Notes under the pieces: model-generated
Seen by the model: the letters and a program-made list of their open reading frames with translations, nothing else
Told to the model about the DNA's origin: nothing
Databases searched by the model: none
Program-made: the position numbers and the translations under genes
Assembly: GCA_028696495.1 (NCBI GenBank)
Contig: JAQVGY010000003.1
Span: forward strand, 1 to 30,307
From: Atribacterota bacterium
Lineage (GTDB): Bacteria; Atribacterota; Phoenicimicrobiia; Phoenicimicrobiales; Stramentimicrobiaceae
Reading direction: 5' to 3'
DNA length: 30,307 nt
Shown: positions 8,625 through 16,182 of the stretch, one piece after another
How positions within the stretch are numbered: position 1 is the first letter of the stretch
Layout: each line of letters begins with the position of its first letter

Positions 8625-8668
8625 AATAAAATAAATAATTAAATAAGATAAGTAATTGGGTTTAATCG

Positions 8669-9937
8669 GTGTTCGGCAAGATGAATATTAAAAGTCTTTT
8701 TGAAGATTATACAAAATTGCCCAGAAGTCTATTCATTCTGTTTTTTGCTCAGATAGTAAGCTCTATGGGTAATTTTGTCTTTCCTTTTTTGGCCATCTTT
8801 TTAACCAAAACACTGATTTATAATGAACAGAAAGCCGGTTTCTATGTGATGCTGGCTACTGCTGCTAAAGTGCCAGGCTTACTTTTAGGAGGAAAGCTAT
8901 CTGATGCTTTTGGCAGGAAAAAAATATTTATCATCTTCAGTACCCTTTCAGGCCTATTCATCTTTTTCTGTCTGCTGGTTGGTCAGATTGGACAGAATGA
9001 GATAATTCCCTGGCTATTGATTATATCTGCTGTCTTTAATGGTGCCAATTATCCGGCTATGAAGGCAATGGTGGCTGATTTAACCAATCCTGATAATAGA
9101 AAGGCAGCCTTTTCTCTGCTTTATCTTGGCACGAATATAGGGTTTGCCATAGGTCCATTGATTGCTGGATTTTTGTACAATAATTACCTGAAACTGCTCT
9201 TTGTGGGAGATGCCGCTACCACTATTATCTCAGTCTTACTGGTTTATATTTTTATTGCCGAAACATTCCCTGAGCCTGATAAGATGAAAAAATCTAAATT
9301 ATCGGAATGCAATAATGAAAGAGCAGAAGATGGTAGTATCTACCAGGTATTACTTTCCAGACCCTATCTGCTCATCTTTACCCTCATCTTTACCCTCTAT
9401 TCCTTTATTTATGTTCAAAGTGAGTTTACTCTACCCCTTCAGATGATAAAAATATTCGGGGATAATGGACCACAGTATTTTGGTACTATAATGACGGTCA
9501 ATGGAATAGTAGTTATTTTCCTTACTGTCATTATTATCAGCATAACAAGGAGAATCGAGCCGATTTTGAATGTGTCGTTAGCAGGGTTACTCTATGCAAT
9601 TGGTTTCGGAATAATCTATTTTAGCACTACCTTGTTCTTATTTGCTTTCTCTACAATTTTATGGACTCTGGGTGAGATTATCGCTTCTACCTATTCTGAT
9701 GTCTATATAATTAATCATACACCCATAACTCACAGAGGTAGATTCAGTGCCATTATACATATTTTAATAGGTTCAGGGTTTATTTTCGGTCCTTATCTGT
9801 CAGGATTATTTATCAGTCATTATAGGATGGAAAATATCTGGCTGGTGGTGTTCATATTAGCTATCTTTTCCACTTTTTTAATGTATCTATTGAATTATTT
9901 TGAAAACCAGGCTAAGCAAAGTTTAAAACACACCTGA
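8669..9937 (+). CDS. Major facilitator superfamily transporter
   Basis: A 422-residue membrane protein with about 12 hydrophobic segments in two groups of six, separated by a polar central loop near residues 205-225 (MKKSKLSECNNERAEDGS). The MFS motif A between the second and third segments is clear (GGKLSDAFGRKKIF). This family moves small molecules by proton exchange or as a uniporter. The overall look, with NYPAMKAMVADLT and a second-half motif ITRRIEP, resembles drug/efflux-type carriers, but the substrate cannot be assigned. The start is uncertain: GTG at 8669, or ATG at 8681 (five codons in), neither with a strong Shine-Dalgarno. It is followed directly by a strong terminator, so it is the last gene of its unit. 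Confidence 0.9.
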   Translation: MFGKMNIKSLFEDYTKLPRSLFILFFAQIVSSMGNFVFPFLAIFLTKTLIYNEQKAGFYVMLATAAKVPGLLLGGKLSDAFGRKKIFIIFSTLSGLFIFFCLLVGQIGQNEIIPWLLIISAVFNGANYPAMKAMVADLTNPDNRKAAFSLLYLGTNIGFAIGPLIAGFLYNNYLKLLFVGDAATTIISVLLVYIFIAETFPEPDKMKKSKLSECNNERAEDGSIYQVLLSRPYLLIFTLIFTLYSFIYVQSEFTLPLQMIKIFGDNGPQYFGTIMTVNGIVVIFLTVIIISITRRIEPILNVSLAGLLYAIGFGIIYFSTTLFLFAFSTILWTLGEIIASTYSDVYIINHTPITHRGRFSAIIHILIGSGFIFGPYLSGLFISHYRMENIWLVVFILAIFSTFLMYLLNYFENQAKQSLKHT

Positions 9938-9961
9938 ACAGGTTTGAGAACAAGTAGAATA

Positions 9962-10007
9962 AAAAAAGCTGGTTCTTATTATTTTTTTAAAATGAACCAG
10001 CTTTTTT
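9962..10007. terminator. Bidirectional intrinsic terminator
   Basis: A perfect 14-bp stem: AAAAAAGCTGGTTC at 9962-9975 and its complement at 9994-10007, with an 18-base loop. The T-tract on the right and A-tract on the left make it work in both directions. It lies between convergent genes (the MFS gene on + and the hypothetical gene at 10063 on -), which is where such a terminator is expected. Confidence 0.9.
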
Positions 10008-10062
10008 CTATTTTTTTAATATTCTTTAAAAAAAAGGAAAGGAGACTAAGAATATTTTCCCA

Positions 10063-10659
10063 TCAATTGTTTTCCTTGATAAGTTCAAACACTTTTTCTT
10101 TTAATAGGTTGAATCTCTGCATATACTTTTTTTCCATTTGATTCAATCTTTCTTTTAGCCCCTCATCCTGTTCCATCACTTCTTGAACAGTCAATTCTTT
10201 TATGATGATCTGATTACCCTGCTGAAAGGTTTGCAGTCTCCTCTCAGGATTATTTTCCAAATCTTTTGCTATAGATTCTATCAATCCTTCTTTTTCTTTT
10301 TGAAATTCATCTTGTGATTCAACGAGCTGTTTAAAATAATGCTCTATTTCTGAAGATTGTTTTGATTTTTTTAAGCTTTCCAGAGCCAGGATGCCTGTTT
10401 CTCTTTTCTCAACATCATAAGGGCTGCTCTGAAAAGTTAAAGACCTTAAAAAACTATTCTGTGCCTCTATTAAATATTGACCGGGAAGTTCTTTAAAATG
10501 ATGCCATAATTGTTCAGCTTTAATCCGGTCTTTATAATATTTTGCCAGTATAGAATCTATCTTTTTCTGTTGCTTGATTTCAGCAATTTCCTGAGGAGTA
10601 AGCTTTTCACCGGCTGTTTTCTCTAAGGCAATCTCTAAAGCAGACTTGATATAACTCAT
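10063..10659 (-). CDS. Coiled-coil-rich protein of unknown function
   Basis: A 198-residue protein, very rich in Lys, Glu and Gln, and not recognised. It starts MSYIKSALEIALEKT and is predicted by eye to be almost entirely helical. The C-terminal third (TVQEVMEQDEGLKERLNQME to the end) looks like a coiled coil. It has no signal peptide, no membrane segment and no Cys, so it should be a soluble cytoplasmic protein, perhaps a structural or scaffold partner. ATG at 10659 has a perfect AAGGAGGT site just upstream, inside the tail of the gene at 10665-11399. Only five bases separate the two, so they are cotranscribed and probably act together. It ends at the bidirectional terminator. Confidence 0.8.
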   Translation of the reverse strand: MSYIKSALEIALEKTAGEKLTPQEIAEIKQQKKIDSILAKYYKDRIKAEQLWHHFKELPGQYLIEAQNSFLRSLTFQSSPYDVEKRETGILALESLKKSKQSSEIEHYFKQLVESQDEFQKEKEGLIESIAKDLENNPERRLQTFQQGNQIIIKELTVQEVMEQDEGLKERLNQMEKKYMQRFNLLKEKVFELIKENN

Positions 10660-10664
10660 TATTG

Positions 10665-11399
10665 CTACCTCCTTCTAAATAATTCAAAGAAACGGTCTTG
10701 ATATAATTCAAATAGACCCCATCGGTCTAACTCAGTCTTTAAATCTTTTGGTTCCATATCCCCATGTTTTACCATATCGAACATGGTTTCAATCTCTCTT
10801 TTTGCAATGAGAGGAATACCCCGGGCATCTCGTGAAACAACTTGATATCCCATATTATTGTATGTCACCAATCCTCTTTTTCGAAGTTCGGGAAATTGGG
10901 ATTGACGGGCACTTCTGGTCATCATATCCAAAATAAATTTTGACAGAGAGATATCCCATAAATCACCCACACCTTTAATAATTGTAGAAAGATTATCACC
11001 CTTACTATCAATTTCCCGGGAAATTTTGTCAGCCACTGTTTTAATATTGCCTGAGACAAAATTCATCGAATCAACTTCCCTTTTAAAATGGAAGTGATAA
11101 AGGATACTGGCTAAATCAGGCATTTCACCGGCTATGGAGAGTAAAGCGTTTTTTGCCTCCTCGCTAAATCCCTCAATCCGTAAGATATATTCCGGTGTTA
11201 ATAATTGTGGTCTGTACCAGCTTACTTTCCCTTCCCTTACCACAACCTCAGCTTCCCCTTTGGTAAATTCCCGATAGACGGGCTCAGTAAGAACATGATA
11301 ATGAACCTCAGATGAACCAAAGGAGGAGAGCAGCTGTTTTGGCCATTTTAATATTTTTGAATGCTCGAAAGCATATTGAATCCTTTTATCCATATCCAT
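10665..11399 (-). CDS. Protein of unknown function, first gene of a two-gene operon
   Basis: A 244-residue protein that I do not recognise, starting MDMDKRIQYAFEHSKILKWP. It has no signal peptide, no membrane segment and no cysteine. The first 80 residues contain beta-type segments (SSEVHYHVLTEPVYREF; GEAEVVVREGKVSWYRPQLL). The middle is helical (EAKNALLSIAGEMPDL; MNFVSGNIKTVADKISREID). Near residues 165-190 there is a possible basic segment (TRSARQSQFPELRKRGLVTYNN) resembling a winged-helix-like turn, but this is only an impression. A GAAAGAGG site precedes ATG at 11399; a second in-frame ATG is two codons later. The start is preceded by a near-consensus promoter and a leader of about 85 nt. 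Its partner is the coiled-coil protein at 10063. Confidence 0.8.
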   Translation of the reverse strand: MDMDKRIQYAFEHSKILKWPKQLLSSFGSSEVHYHVLTEPVYREFTKGEAEVVVREGKVSWYRPQLLTPEYILRIEGFSEEAKNALLSIAGEMPDLASILYHFHFKREVDSMNFVSGNIKTVADKISREIDSKGDNLSTIIKGVGDLWDISLSKFILDMMTRSARQSQFPELRKRGLVTYNNMGYQVVSRDARGIPLIAKREIETMFDMVKHGDMEPKDLKTELDRWGLFELYQDRFFELFRRR

Positions 11400-11491
11400 A
11401 CCATATACCTCTTTCAGTCGAAAAACATTTATGCTAATATTTTGCTACTATCGGTTGTTTTTTCTAACTTTTCTCAATTTCCATCTATAAT

Positions 11492-11519
11492 ATTTTAACT
11501 AATTATTTAGAAATGTCAA
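11492..11519 (-). promoter_or_regulatory. Promoter of the two-gene hypothetical operon
   Basis: On the minus strand: TTGACA (11519-11514), a 16-base spacer and TAAAAT (11497-11492). Transcription would start near 11485, leaving a leader of about 85 nt before the ATG at 11399. Confidence 0.6.
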
Positions 11520-11643
11520 CTTTGTGTTACACTGCCTTACCCTACAGAAATGCGAAATCTTTAATTAATAAGTATCCTTTGTTTAGCATTAGGTCTTCTG
11601 ACCCAGATAAGACAATGAGAAGTCCTGATGTTTTTGTGATAGA

Positions 11644-11673
11644 TTGTGAAAAAAGAAAATTAAAGTATATAAT
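11644..11673 (+). promoter_or_regulatory. Candidate promoter for the SLOG-like/RNase H fusion operon
   Basis: TTGTGA (11644-11649), an 18-base spacer and a perfect TATAAT (11668-11673). Transcription would begin near 11680, about 43 nt before the proposed ATT start at 11723. Confidence 0.5.
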
Positions 11674-11704
11674 AGATGTGGGTAAGTATGTTATTATCAA
11701 TTGA

Positions 11705-12241
11705 GTGAGAGGAGGGATTCTCATTAGAAAGTTTATAATTGGTGTAATGGGCGGTTCTCAATTTGTAAGTCCTGATGATGAACAATATGCCTATCAAGTT
11801 GGAGCGATGGTGGCACAGGAGGGATGGATATTATTAAATGGCGGAAGAGCTTCTGGTGTTATGGAGGCATCTGCCCGGGGCGCAAAAGATAACGGTGGGC
11901 TCACTATAGGAATATTGCCGGTTGATGATGCAGGCTGGGCTTCCCGATATATAGATATCCCTATTGTAACCGGTATAGGTATGGCTAGAAATATTATTAA
12001 TGTGCTAAGCAGTGATATAATTATTGCCTTGCCTGGTAGTGCTGGTACAATTTCTGAAATAGCCATGGCTTTGAAGTATAACAAAATAGCAATTTTATTT
12101 AGATTTGATGCCGGTGAATGGCTTAGACCATTTCAGAAAGAAGAGAAGGTATTTTTCATTAATGAAATAGAAGAATTAAGGACTTTTATTAAAAAGAAAT
12201 TGGAAGATATCAGTCACAACAAAAAGGGGTGCTTATGGTAA
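11705..12241 (+). CDS. TIGR00725/LOG-like (SLOG superfamily) Rossmann protein
   Basis: A Rossmann-fold protein of the lysine-decarboxylase-like/LOG group, closest in appearance to TIGR00725 proteins. Key features are an early glycine loop (GVMGGSQ), GWILLNGGRASGVMEAS (the GGxxGVM motif), and LPGSAGTISEIAMAL, a variant of the family's PGGxGTxxE with Ser for the second Gly. Members bind nucleotide-type ligands; some are cytokinin-releasing phosphoribohydrolases, but the role here is unknown. The frame is open from GTG at 11705 (178 codons). However, AGGAGGG at 11710-11716 lies after that GTG and six bases before an in-frame ATT at 11723, which is probably the real start (172 residues). The next gene's ATG at 12235 overlaps the stop here, so the two products are translationally coupled. 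Confidence 0.85.
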   Translation: MRGGILIRKFIIGVMGGSQFVSPDDEQYAYQVGAMVAQEGWILLNGGRASGVMEASARGAKDNGGLTIGILPVDDAGWASRYIDIPIVTGIGMARNIINVLSSDIIIALPGSAGTISEIAMALKYNKIAILFRFDAGEWLRPFQKEEKVFFINEIEELRTFIKKKLEDISHNKKGCLW

Positions 12242-13884
12242 AACTTTTAATACGTGTAGACGGTTCCTGTATTCCTAATCCCGGGAATATGGCTATAGGA
12301 GTTGTTATTTATCGTGATGGACAGTTATGGAAAAAAATTAGTGAGCTAATCGGGAAAGGTACCAATAATATTGCCGAATATCGTGCGGTGATAAGGGGTT
12401 TGGAAGAGATAAAGGATATACCGGCAGATTCTGTGCAGTTCTATTGTGATAGTCAATTAGTTGTAAAACAACTGAACGGACAATTTAAGGTAAAAAATAA
12501 AAAAATGATTCCTCTTTATGAGAGAATTCAAGAATTAATTAAAGAGATTAAGGCTCCTGTGTTTTTTATCTGGAATAGAAGGGAAGATAATCAACTGGCA
12601 GACCAGTTAGCCAGAAAATTGCTGCTCAAAGAGGAACAGAATAACAGAGCCCTTGCCTCCCGGGATTTAATAGTAGAAGGGGAAGGGGACCATTTTTTAG
12701 TACAGAACAAACAGAACAAAAAAATATACCGGGTAAATTTAGAAATTCCGGAATGTGATTGCTATGATTTTATAAATAATTGTCGCAAATGGAATTTAGA
12801 ATGCAAACATATTGTGGCAGCCAGAAAATTTGTGCAGGATAGGGAAAAAGAAATATCTGTTCAGAATGGTAAAAAAATGAAAGTACTAATATTTAGTAAA
12901 ATGGTAAAAACTGAAAAATGGATAGAATTATTGGAGAAATATAACCAGGACGAACATCTTCCCCTGCAGTTTATCTTCCCACAGGAAGACGATAAGGAGC
13001 TGAGCAGACAGCTGGCATCTGCAGAGGTAATAGTAGGGGGAGTAATGGGGGAATCTGAACTGAGCCAGGCCAAAAAATTGAAATTATTTCAAATACCTTT
13101 TACCGGAATCGACAAGCAGGAACTGGAGGTTTTTAAAAGATACCCTCAGGTTTTTGTTTGTAATACACATGGTAACAATCATGCAGTATCGGAACAAGCC
13201 TTCTGTCTTTTGCTGGCACTGGCTAAAAACCTGATTAATTATGACCGGGACCTGAGGGAAGGTAGATGGCATGGGTTTGTTACAGGTGAACCAGCCATTC
13301 AAATTAAAGGAAAAAGACTGGGTATTATCGGTTTGGGTGCAATTGGATTGGAAATTGCCAGAAGAGCCCTTTCTTTTGGAATGAAAGTATATGCTATTAA
13401 ACATACAATAAAAAAAGAAGAGGAATTAGAACAGAAATACGGCTTAACCTTTTTAGGTACACCGGAGCAATTAGAATATGTTGTCACCCAATCTGATTTT
13501 ATTATTATTGCCTTACCTTTGACTGACAGGACCGAGAACATTATTGATGACCGGATATTAGGGTTGATGAAAGGGAAATACCTTATTAATGTCGGCCGTG
13601 GTAAAGTTATCAATGAAAAAGCCCTCTATTCTCATCTCAAAAATGGTACTTTGGCGGGAGCTGCAATCGATACCTGGTATCAGTACCCTACTCGAGATTT
13701 ACCGGTAATGCTGCCCGGCAAATATCCTTTTCAGGAGCTGAATAATGTAATTATGTCACCACATACTGCCGGGTATACCGATAAATCTATAGAAGAAAAT
13801 GTTTTAGCGGTATATAAAAATATTAAAAAAGTGTTCTATGGAGAAGAGCCGGAAAATAGGGTTAACCTTGAAGAAGGCTATTAA
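12235..13884 (+). CDS. Fusion protein: RNase HI - SWIM zinc finger - D-2-hydroxyacid dehydrogenase
   Basis: A single 549-residue frame joins three domains. Residues 1-130 are an RNase HI-like domain with the full acidic quartet Asp9 (VDGS), Glu48 (AEYRA), Asp72 (CDSQ) and Asp123 (LADQLAR), so RNA:DNA hybrid cleavage is plausible. Residues about 145-200 are a SWIM zinc finger (Cys174-x-Cys176 ... Cys190-x-His192), usually a nucleic-acid or protein-binding module. Residues 215-549 are a D-isomer-specific 2-hydroxyacid dehydrogenase: NAD-binding GLGAIG (366-371), catalytic Arg455 (GRGKV) and His510 (SPHTAG). The usual catalytic Glu position holds Tyr484 (WYQYP). ATG at 12235 follows AAAAAGGGG and overlaps the upstream stop (ATGGTAA). 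GTG at 12229 is an alternative. The internal Met215 (12877) has no Shine-Dalgarno, which favours one polypeptide. Confidence 0.9.
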   Translation: MVKLLIRVDGSCIPNPGNMAIGVVIYRDGQLWKKISELIGKGTNNIAEYRAVIRGLEEIKDIPADSVQFYCDSQLVVKQLNGQFKVKNKKMIPLYERIQELIKEIKAPVFFIWNRREDNQLADQLARKLLLKEEQNNRALASRDLIVEGEGDHFLVQNKQNKKIYRVNLEIPECDCYDFINNCRKWNLECKHIVAARKFVQDREKEISVQNGKKMKVLIFSKMVKTEKWIELLEKYNQDEHLPLQFIFPQEDDKELSRQLASAEVIVGGVMGESELSQAKKLKLFQIPFTGIDKQELEVFKRYPQVFVCNTHGNNHAVSEQAFCLLLALAKNLINYDRDLREGRWHGFVTGEPAIQIKGKRLGIIGLGAIGLEIARRALSFGMKVYAIKHTIKKEEELEQKYGLTFLGTPEQLEYVVTQSDFIIIALPLTDRTENIIDDRILGLMKGKYLINVGRGKVINEKALYSHLKNGTLAGAAIDTWYQYPTRDLPVMLPGKYPFQELNNVIMSPHTAGYTDKSIEENVLAVYKNIKKVFYGEEPENRVNLEEGY

Positions 13885-13989
13885 TCTATATGGTAGCACA
13901 AAGTTGAGAACCACAATATACCACATTATTAATTTGTTGACTTTTATTAAAAGAAAGGTACAGGTGGTACAAGTTTGTCAAAATATTAA

Positions 13990-14018
13990 TTGCAATAAGG
14001 TTTTAACCTATATATAAT
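13990..14018 (+). promoter_or_regulatory. Candidate promoter of the aldolase/phosphofructokinase genes
   Basis: TTGCAA (13990-13995), a 17-base spacer and a perfect TATAAT (14013-14018) in the 227-bp gap after the fusion gene. A leader of about 85 nt would follow. An interrupted inverted repeat (TACCAC at 13919-13924 and GTGGTA at 13964-13969) lies upstream and could be an operator, but is weak evidence. Confidence 0.5.
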
Positions 14019-14111
14019 TAAAGTTATATTATTATAAATATAACACTTTGCCTATTGCCTAATCATCAGTATTTTAAATAGAAATAAAATTGAGAGAGAA
14101 GGGGGATTATT

Positions 14112-14978
14112 ATGCCCTTAGTAACAAGTAAAGAGATATTAATAGATGCTCAAAAACACCGTTATGCGGTTGGAGCCTTCAATGCCAATAATATGGAGAT
14201 AGTGCAGGCTATTGTTGAGACAGCCGAAGAGGAAAGAGCCCCGGTTATAGTACAGGCTTCACAAGGGGCTATTGCCTATGCCGGCCTGGATATGATTGTT
14301 GGTATGGTGAAAACATTAGCTGAAAAGACCTTTATACCGGTTGTTTTACACCTGGATCACGGGACCGATTATTATCAAAACATCAAGTGTCTAAGAGCCG
14401 GATTTACCTCATTAATGTTTGATGGGTCCAGTTTGCCCTTTGCGGAAAATGTCACTTTGACCAAAAAAGTGGTAGAGATGGCCCATGCTGTAAATATTCC
14501 GGTAGAGGCTGAAATCGGCCAGATCGGGAAGATGGATTCCAGTGATGAGCCGGGTGTAGCCAGAGAGAAGATAAAAGAATTTATGGCTGATCCGGAAGAG
14601 GCAAGAAAATTCGTTGAATTGACTGATATTGATTCTCTGGCTGCAGCAGTGGGCACCATTCATGGGTGCCGAGAACCTATCGCCCAGCTGGATATACCAC
14701 GTATTGAAAAGATTAGAGATTTGACGGGTATCCCTATAGTGCTACACGGAGCATCTGGAGCCAGCGATGAAGAGGTTAAAAAAGGAATTGCTGCAGGGAT
14801 ATGTAAAGTTAATATTGATACCAGAATTCGGATGGCTTTTACCAGGGCAATCAGAGAATATCTTAATCAGAATCCCAATGAAATCGATCCTCGAAAGCCT
14901 CTGGGAGTTGCCAAAGAGGCAGCTAAGGAAGTTATCAGGGACCGTATACGGGTTTTAGGTAGCAATAACAGGGTGTAG
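14112..14978 (+). CDS. fba: Fructose-bisphosphate aldolase, class II
   Basis: A zinc-dependent class II aldolase of 288 residues that reversibly splits fructose 1,6-bisphosphate into DHAP and glyceraldehyde 3-phosphate. Key motifs are VGAFNANNMEIVQAI near the N-terminus, LHLDHGTDY with the catalytic Asp and a zinc His, FTSLMFDGSSLPFAENV, VEAEIGQIG, GTIHGC with the second zinc His, and IVLHGASGASDEEVKKGI with the third, followed by KVNIDTRIR. The GTIHGC segment differs from the common GTSHG and suggests a family branch such as the DhnA/tagatose-type group. The fructose-1,6-bisphosphate assignment rests mainly on the adjacent phosphofructokinase. ATG at 14112 has AGAAGGGGGA in front. The two genes are 42 bp apart. 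Confidence 0.92.
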   Translation: MPLVTSKEILIDAQKHRYAVGAFNANNMEIVQAIVETAEEERAPVIVQASQGAIAYAGLDMIVGMVKTLAEKTFIPVVLHLDHGTDYYQNIKCLRAGFTSLMFDGSSLPFAENVTLTKKVVEMAHAVNIPVEAEIGQIGKMDSSDEPGVAREKIKEFMADPEEARKFVELTDIDSLAAAVGTIHGCREPIAQLDIPRIEKIRDLTGIPIVLHGASGASDEEVKKGIAAGICKVNIDTRIRMAFTRAIREYLNQNPNEIDPRKPLGVAKEAAKEVIRDRIRVLGSNNRV

Positions 14979-15020
14979 CATTTTAAATTAAACAAAATTA
15001 GTATTAAAAACAGGGAGTAA

Positions 15021-16055
15021 ATGATGTCTAAAAGAATTGGTATTCTAACAGGAGGGGGAGATTGCTGCGGGCTTAATCCTGCCATTAGAGGGGCAGTCTA
15101 TCGAGCATATGATTTTGATTACGAGGTATTTGGTATCCGGGATGGCTGGAGAGGCTTGATTGACGGTAGTATATTTAAAATTGATTTGCAAGATGCGGAA
15201 GAGCTGATAGATAAAGCCGGTACCATTTTAGGGACCTCTCGAACAAATCCCTTTAAGGTGGAAACCGGGGTAGAAAGAGTAATAAATACTATAAAGAATT
15301 ATGGTTTGGATGCCATATTGGCTATGGGGGGAGAAGATACCCTGGGTGTTGCCTATAAATTGTTTAATGAGTATAAGGTAAATGTAGTAGGTGCCCCCAA
15401 AACCATGGATAATGATCTATCTTCTACAGATTTCACTTTTGGGTTTGATAGTTCGGTAACCAGAGCGGTGGAAGCAATGAAAAGTCTGGAAGATACCGGA
15501 AAATCCCATCACAGGGTAATGATACTGGAAGTTATGGGAAGATATGCCGGTTGGGTGGCTCTCTATACCGGACTTGCCTGTGGTGCTGACTGGGTACTAT
15601 TACCAGAAGAAAAACCGGATATTGATGAGATGTGCAAACAGCTACAGCGGGTCTATTCCAGGAAAAAATATGCCCTGGTGGTAGTATCAGAAGGGGTTGA
15701 ATTACCTGGGACTGCTGCCGGCCAGGAAGAGTTAGACCATTTCGGTCACATGATTTTGAGGAAAAGGGAGATTGGACAGACTTTAGGTGATTTAATCTGT
15801 GAAAAAACCGGTCTGGAAACCAGACATGCAGTAATTGGGCATATGCAAAGGGGCGGCAATCCGACAGTATTTGATAGAATACTGGGTCTACGCACCGGAG
15901 TGAAAGCAGTAGAATTAATTGAAAAGGAAGATTTTGGTAAAATGGCTGCACTAAAGGGTAATAAGATTATTGCGGTACCTTTGGAAAAGGCTATTAAGGA
16001 TATTAAGACCGTAAATAAAGAATGGATTAATTTTGCCAAAATATTTTTTAAATAA
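15021..16055 (+). CDS. pfp: 6-phosphofructokinase, probably pyrophosphate-dependent
   Basis: A 344-residue group A phosphofructokinase that interconverts fructose 6-phosphate and fructose 1,6-bisphosphate. It has the glycine loop LTGGGDCCGLNPAI (Cys where most have Pro), SRTNPF, GGEDTLG (103-109), PKTMDND (126-132) and a MGRYAGW-type substrate motif. Two positions decide the phosphoryl donor in this family. Asp106 (where ATP enzymes have Gly, E. coli position 104) and Lys127 (where ATP enzymes have Gly, position 124) both match the PPi-using enzymes, which catalyse a reversible step. The catalytic Asp130 is present. The start may be ATG at 15021 or the adjacent ATG at 15024, the latter better spaced from AGGGAG. 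It follows the aldolase gene on the same strand. Confidence 0.93.
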   Translation: MMSKRIGILTGGGDCCGLNPAIRGAVYRAYDFDYEVFGIRDGWRGLIDGSIFKIDLQDAEELIDKAGTILGTSRTNPFKVETGVERVINTIKNYGLDAILAMGGEDTLGVAYKLFNEYKVNVVGAPKTMDNDLSSTDFTFGFDSSVTRAVEAMKSLEDTGKSHHRVMILEVMGRYAGWVALYTGLACGADWVLLPEEKPDIDEMCKQLQRVYSRKKYALVVVSEGVELPGTAAGQEELDHFGHMILRKREIGQTLGDLICEKTGLETRHAVIGHMQRGGNPTVFDRILGLRTGVKAVELIEKEDFGKMAALKGNKIIAVPLEKAIKDIKTVNKEWINFAKIFFK

Positions 16056-16182
16056 TAATAGTAAATTAGTTATGAAGCTTTGAAAATTTTCTCCTAAAAT
16101 TTAGGATGAACTTTGTTCTATACCCCCGATTGTTCATAATGTATAAGTGCCTGTTAATCCAAAACCCGGTATAAATTGGTAT

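Larger units (their letters stand above)
11400..11704. other. Divergent intergenic region before the SLOG-like gene
   Basis: A 305-bp gap between divergent transcription units. It holds a leftward promoter at 11492-11519 and a rightward candidate at 11644-11673. A 63-codon plus-strand ORF (11513-11704) spans part of it but starts upstream of the rightward promoter and lacks a Shine-Dalgarno, so it is not called. No RNA gene or repeat was recognised. Confidence 0.45.

Noticed and set aside
9944..10141. 65-codon plus-strand ORF after the MFS gene
   Set aside because: It is read straight through the bidirectional terminator and into the convergent gene; composition is low-complexity.
11513..11704. 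63-codon plus-strand ORF before the SLOG-like gene
   Set aside because: No Shine-Dalgarno, starts upstream of the candidate promoter, overlaps the opposite operon's promoter, and has no family features.
12841..12880. Possibility that RNase H-SWIM and the dehydrogenase are two genes joined by a sequence error
   Set aside because: The frame is continuous, there is no stop or Shine-Dalgarno near Met215, and the linker is a plausible polar spacer. Kept as a caveat because reads cannot be inspected.
16092..16106. TCCTAAA-A-TTTAGGA as a pfp terminator
   Set aside because: One-base loop cannot form a stable hairpin and no T-run follows; at most a protein-binding palindrome.
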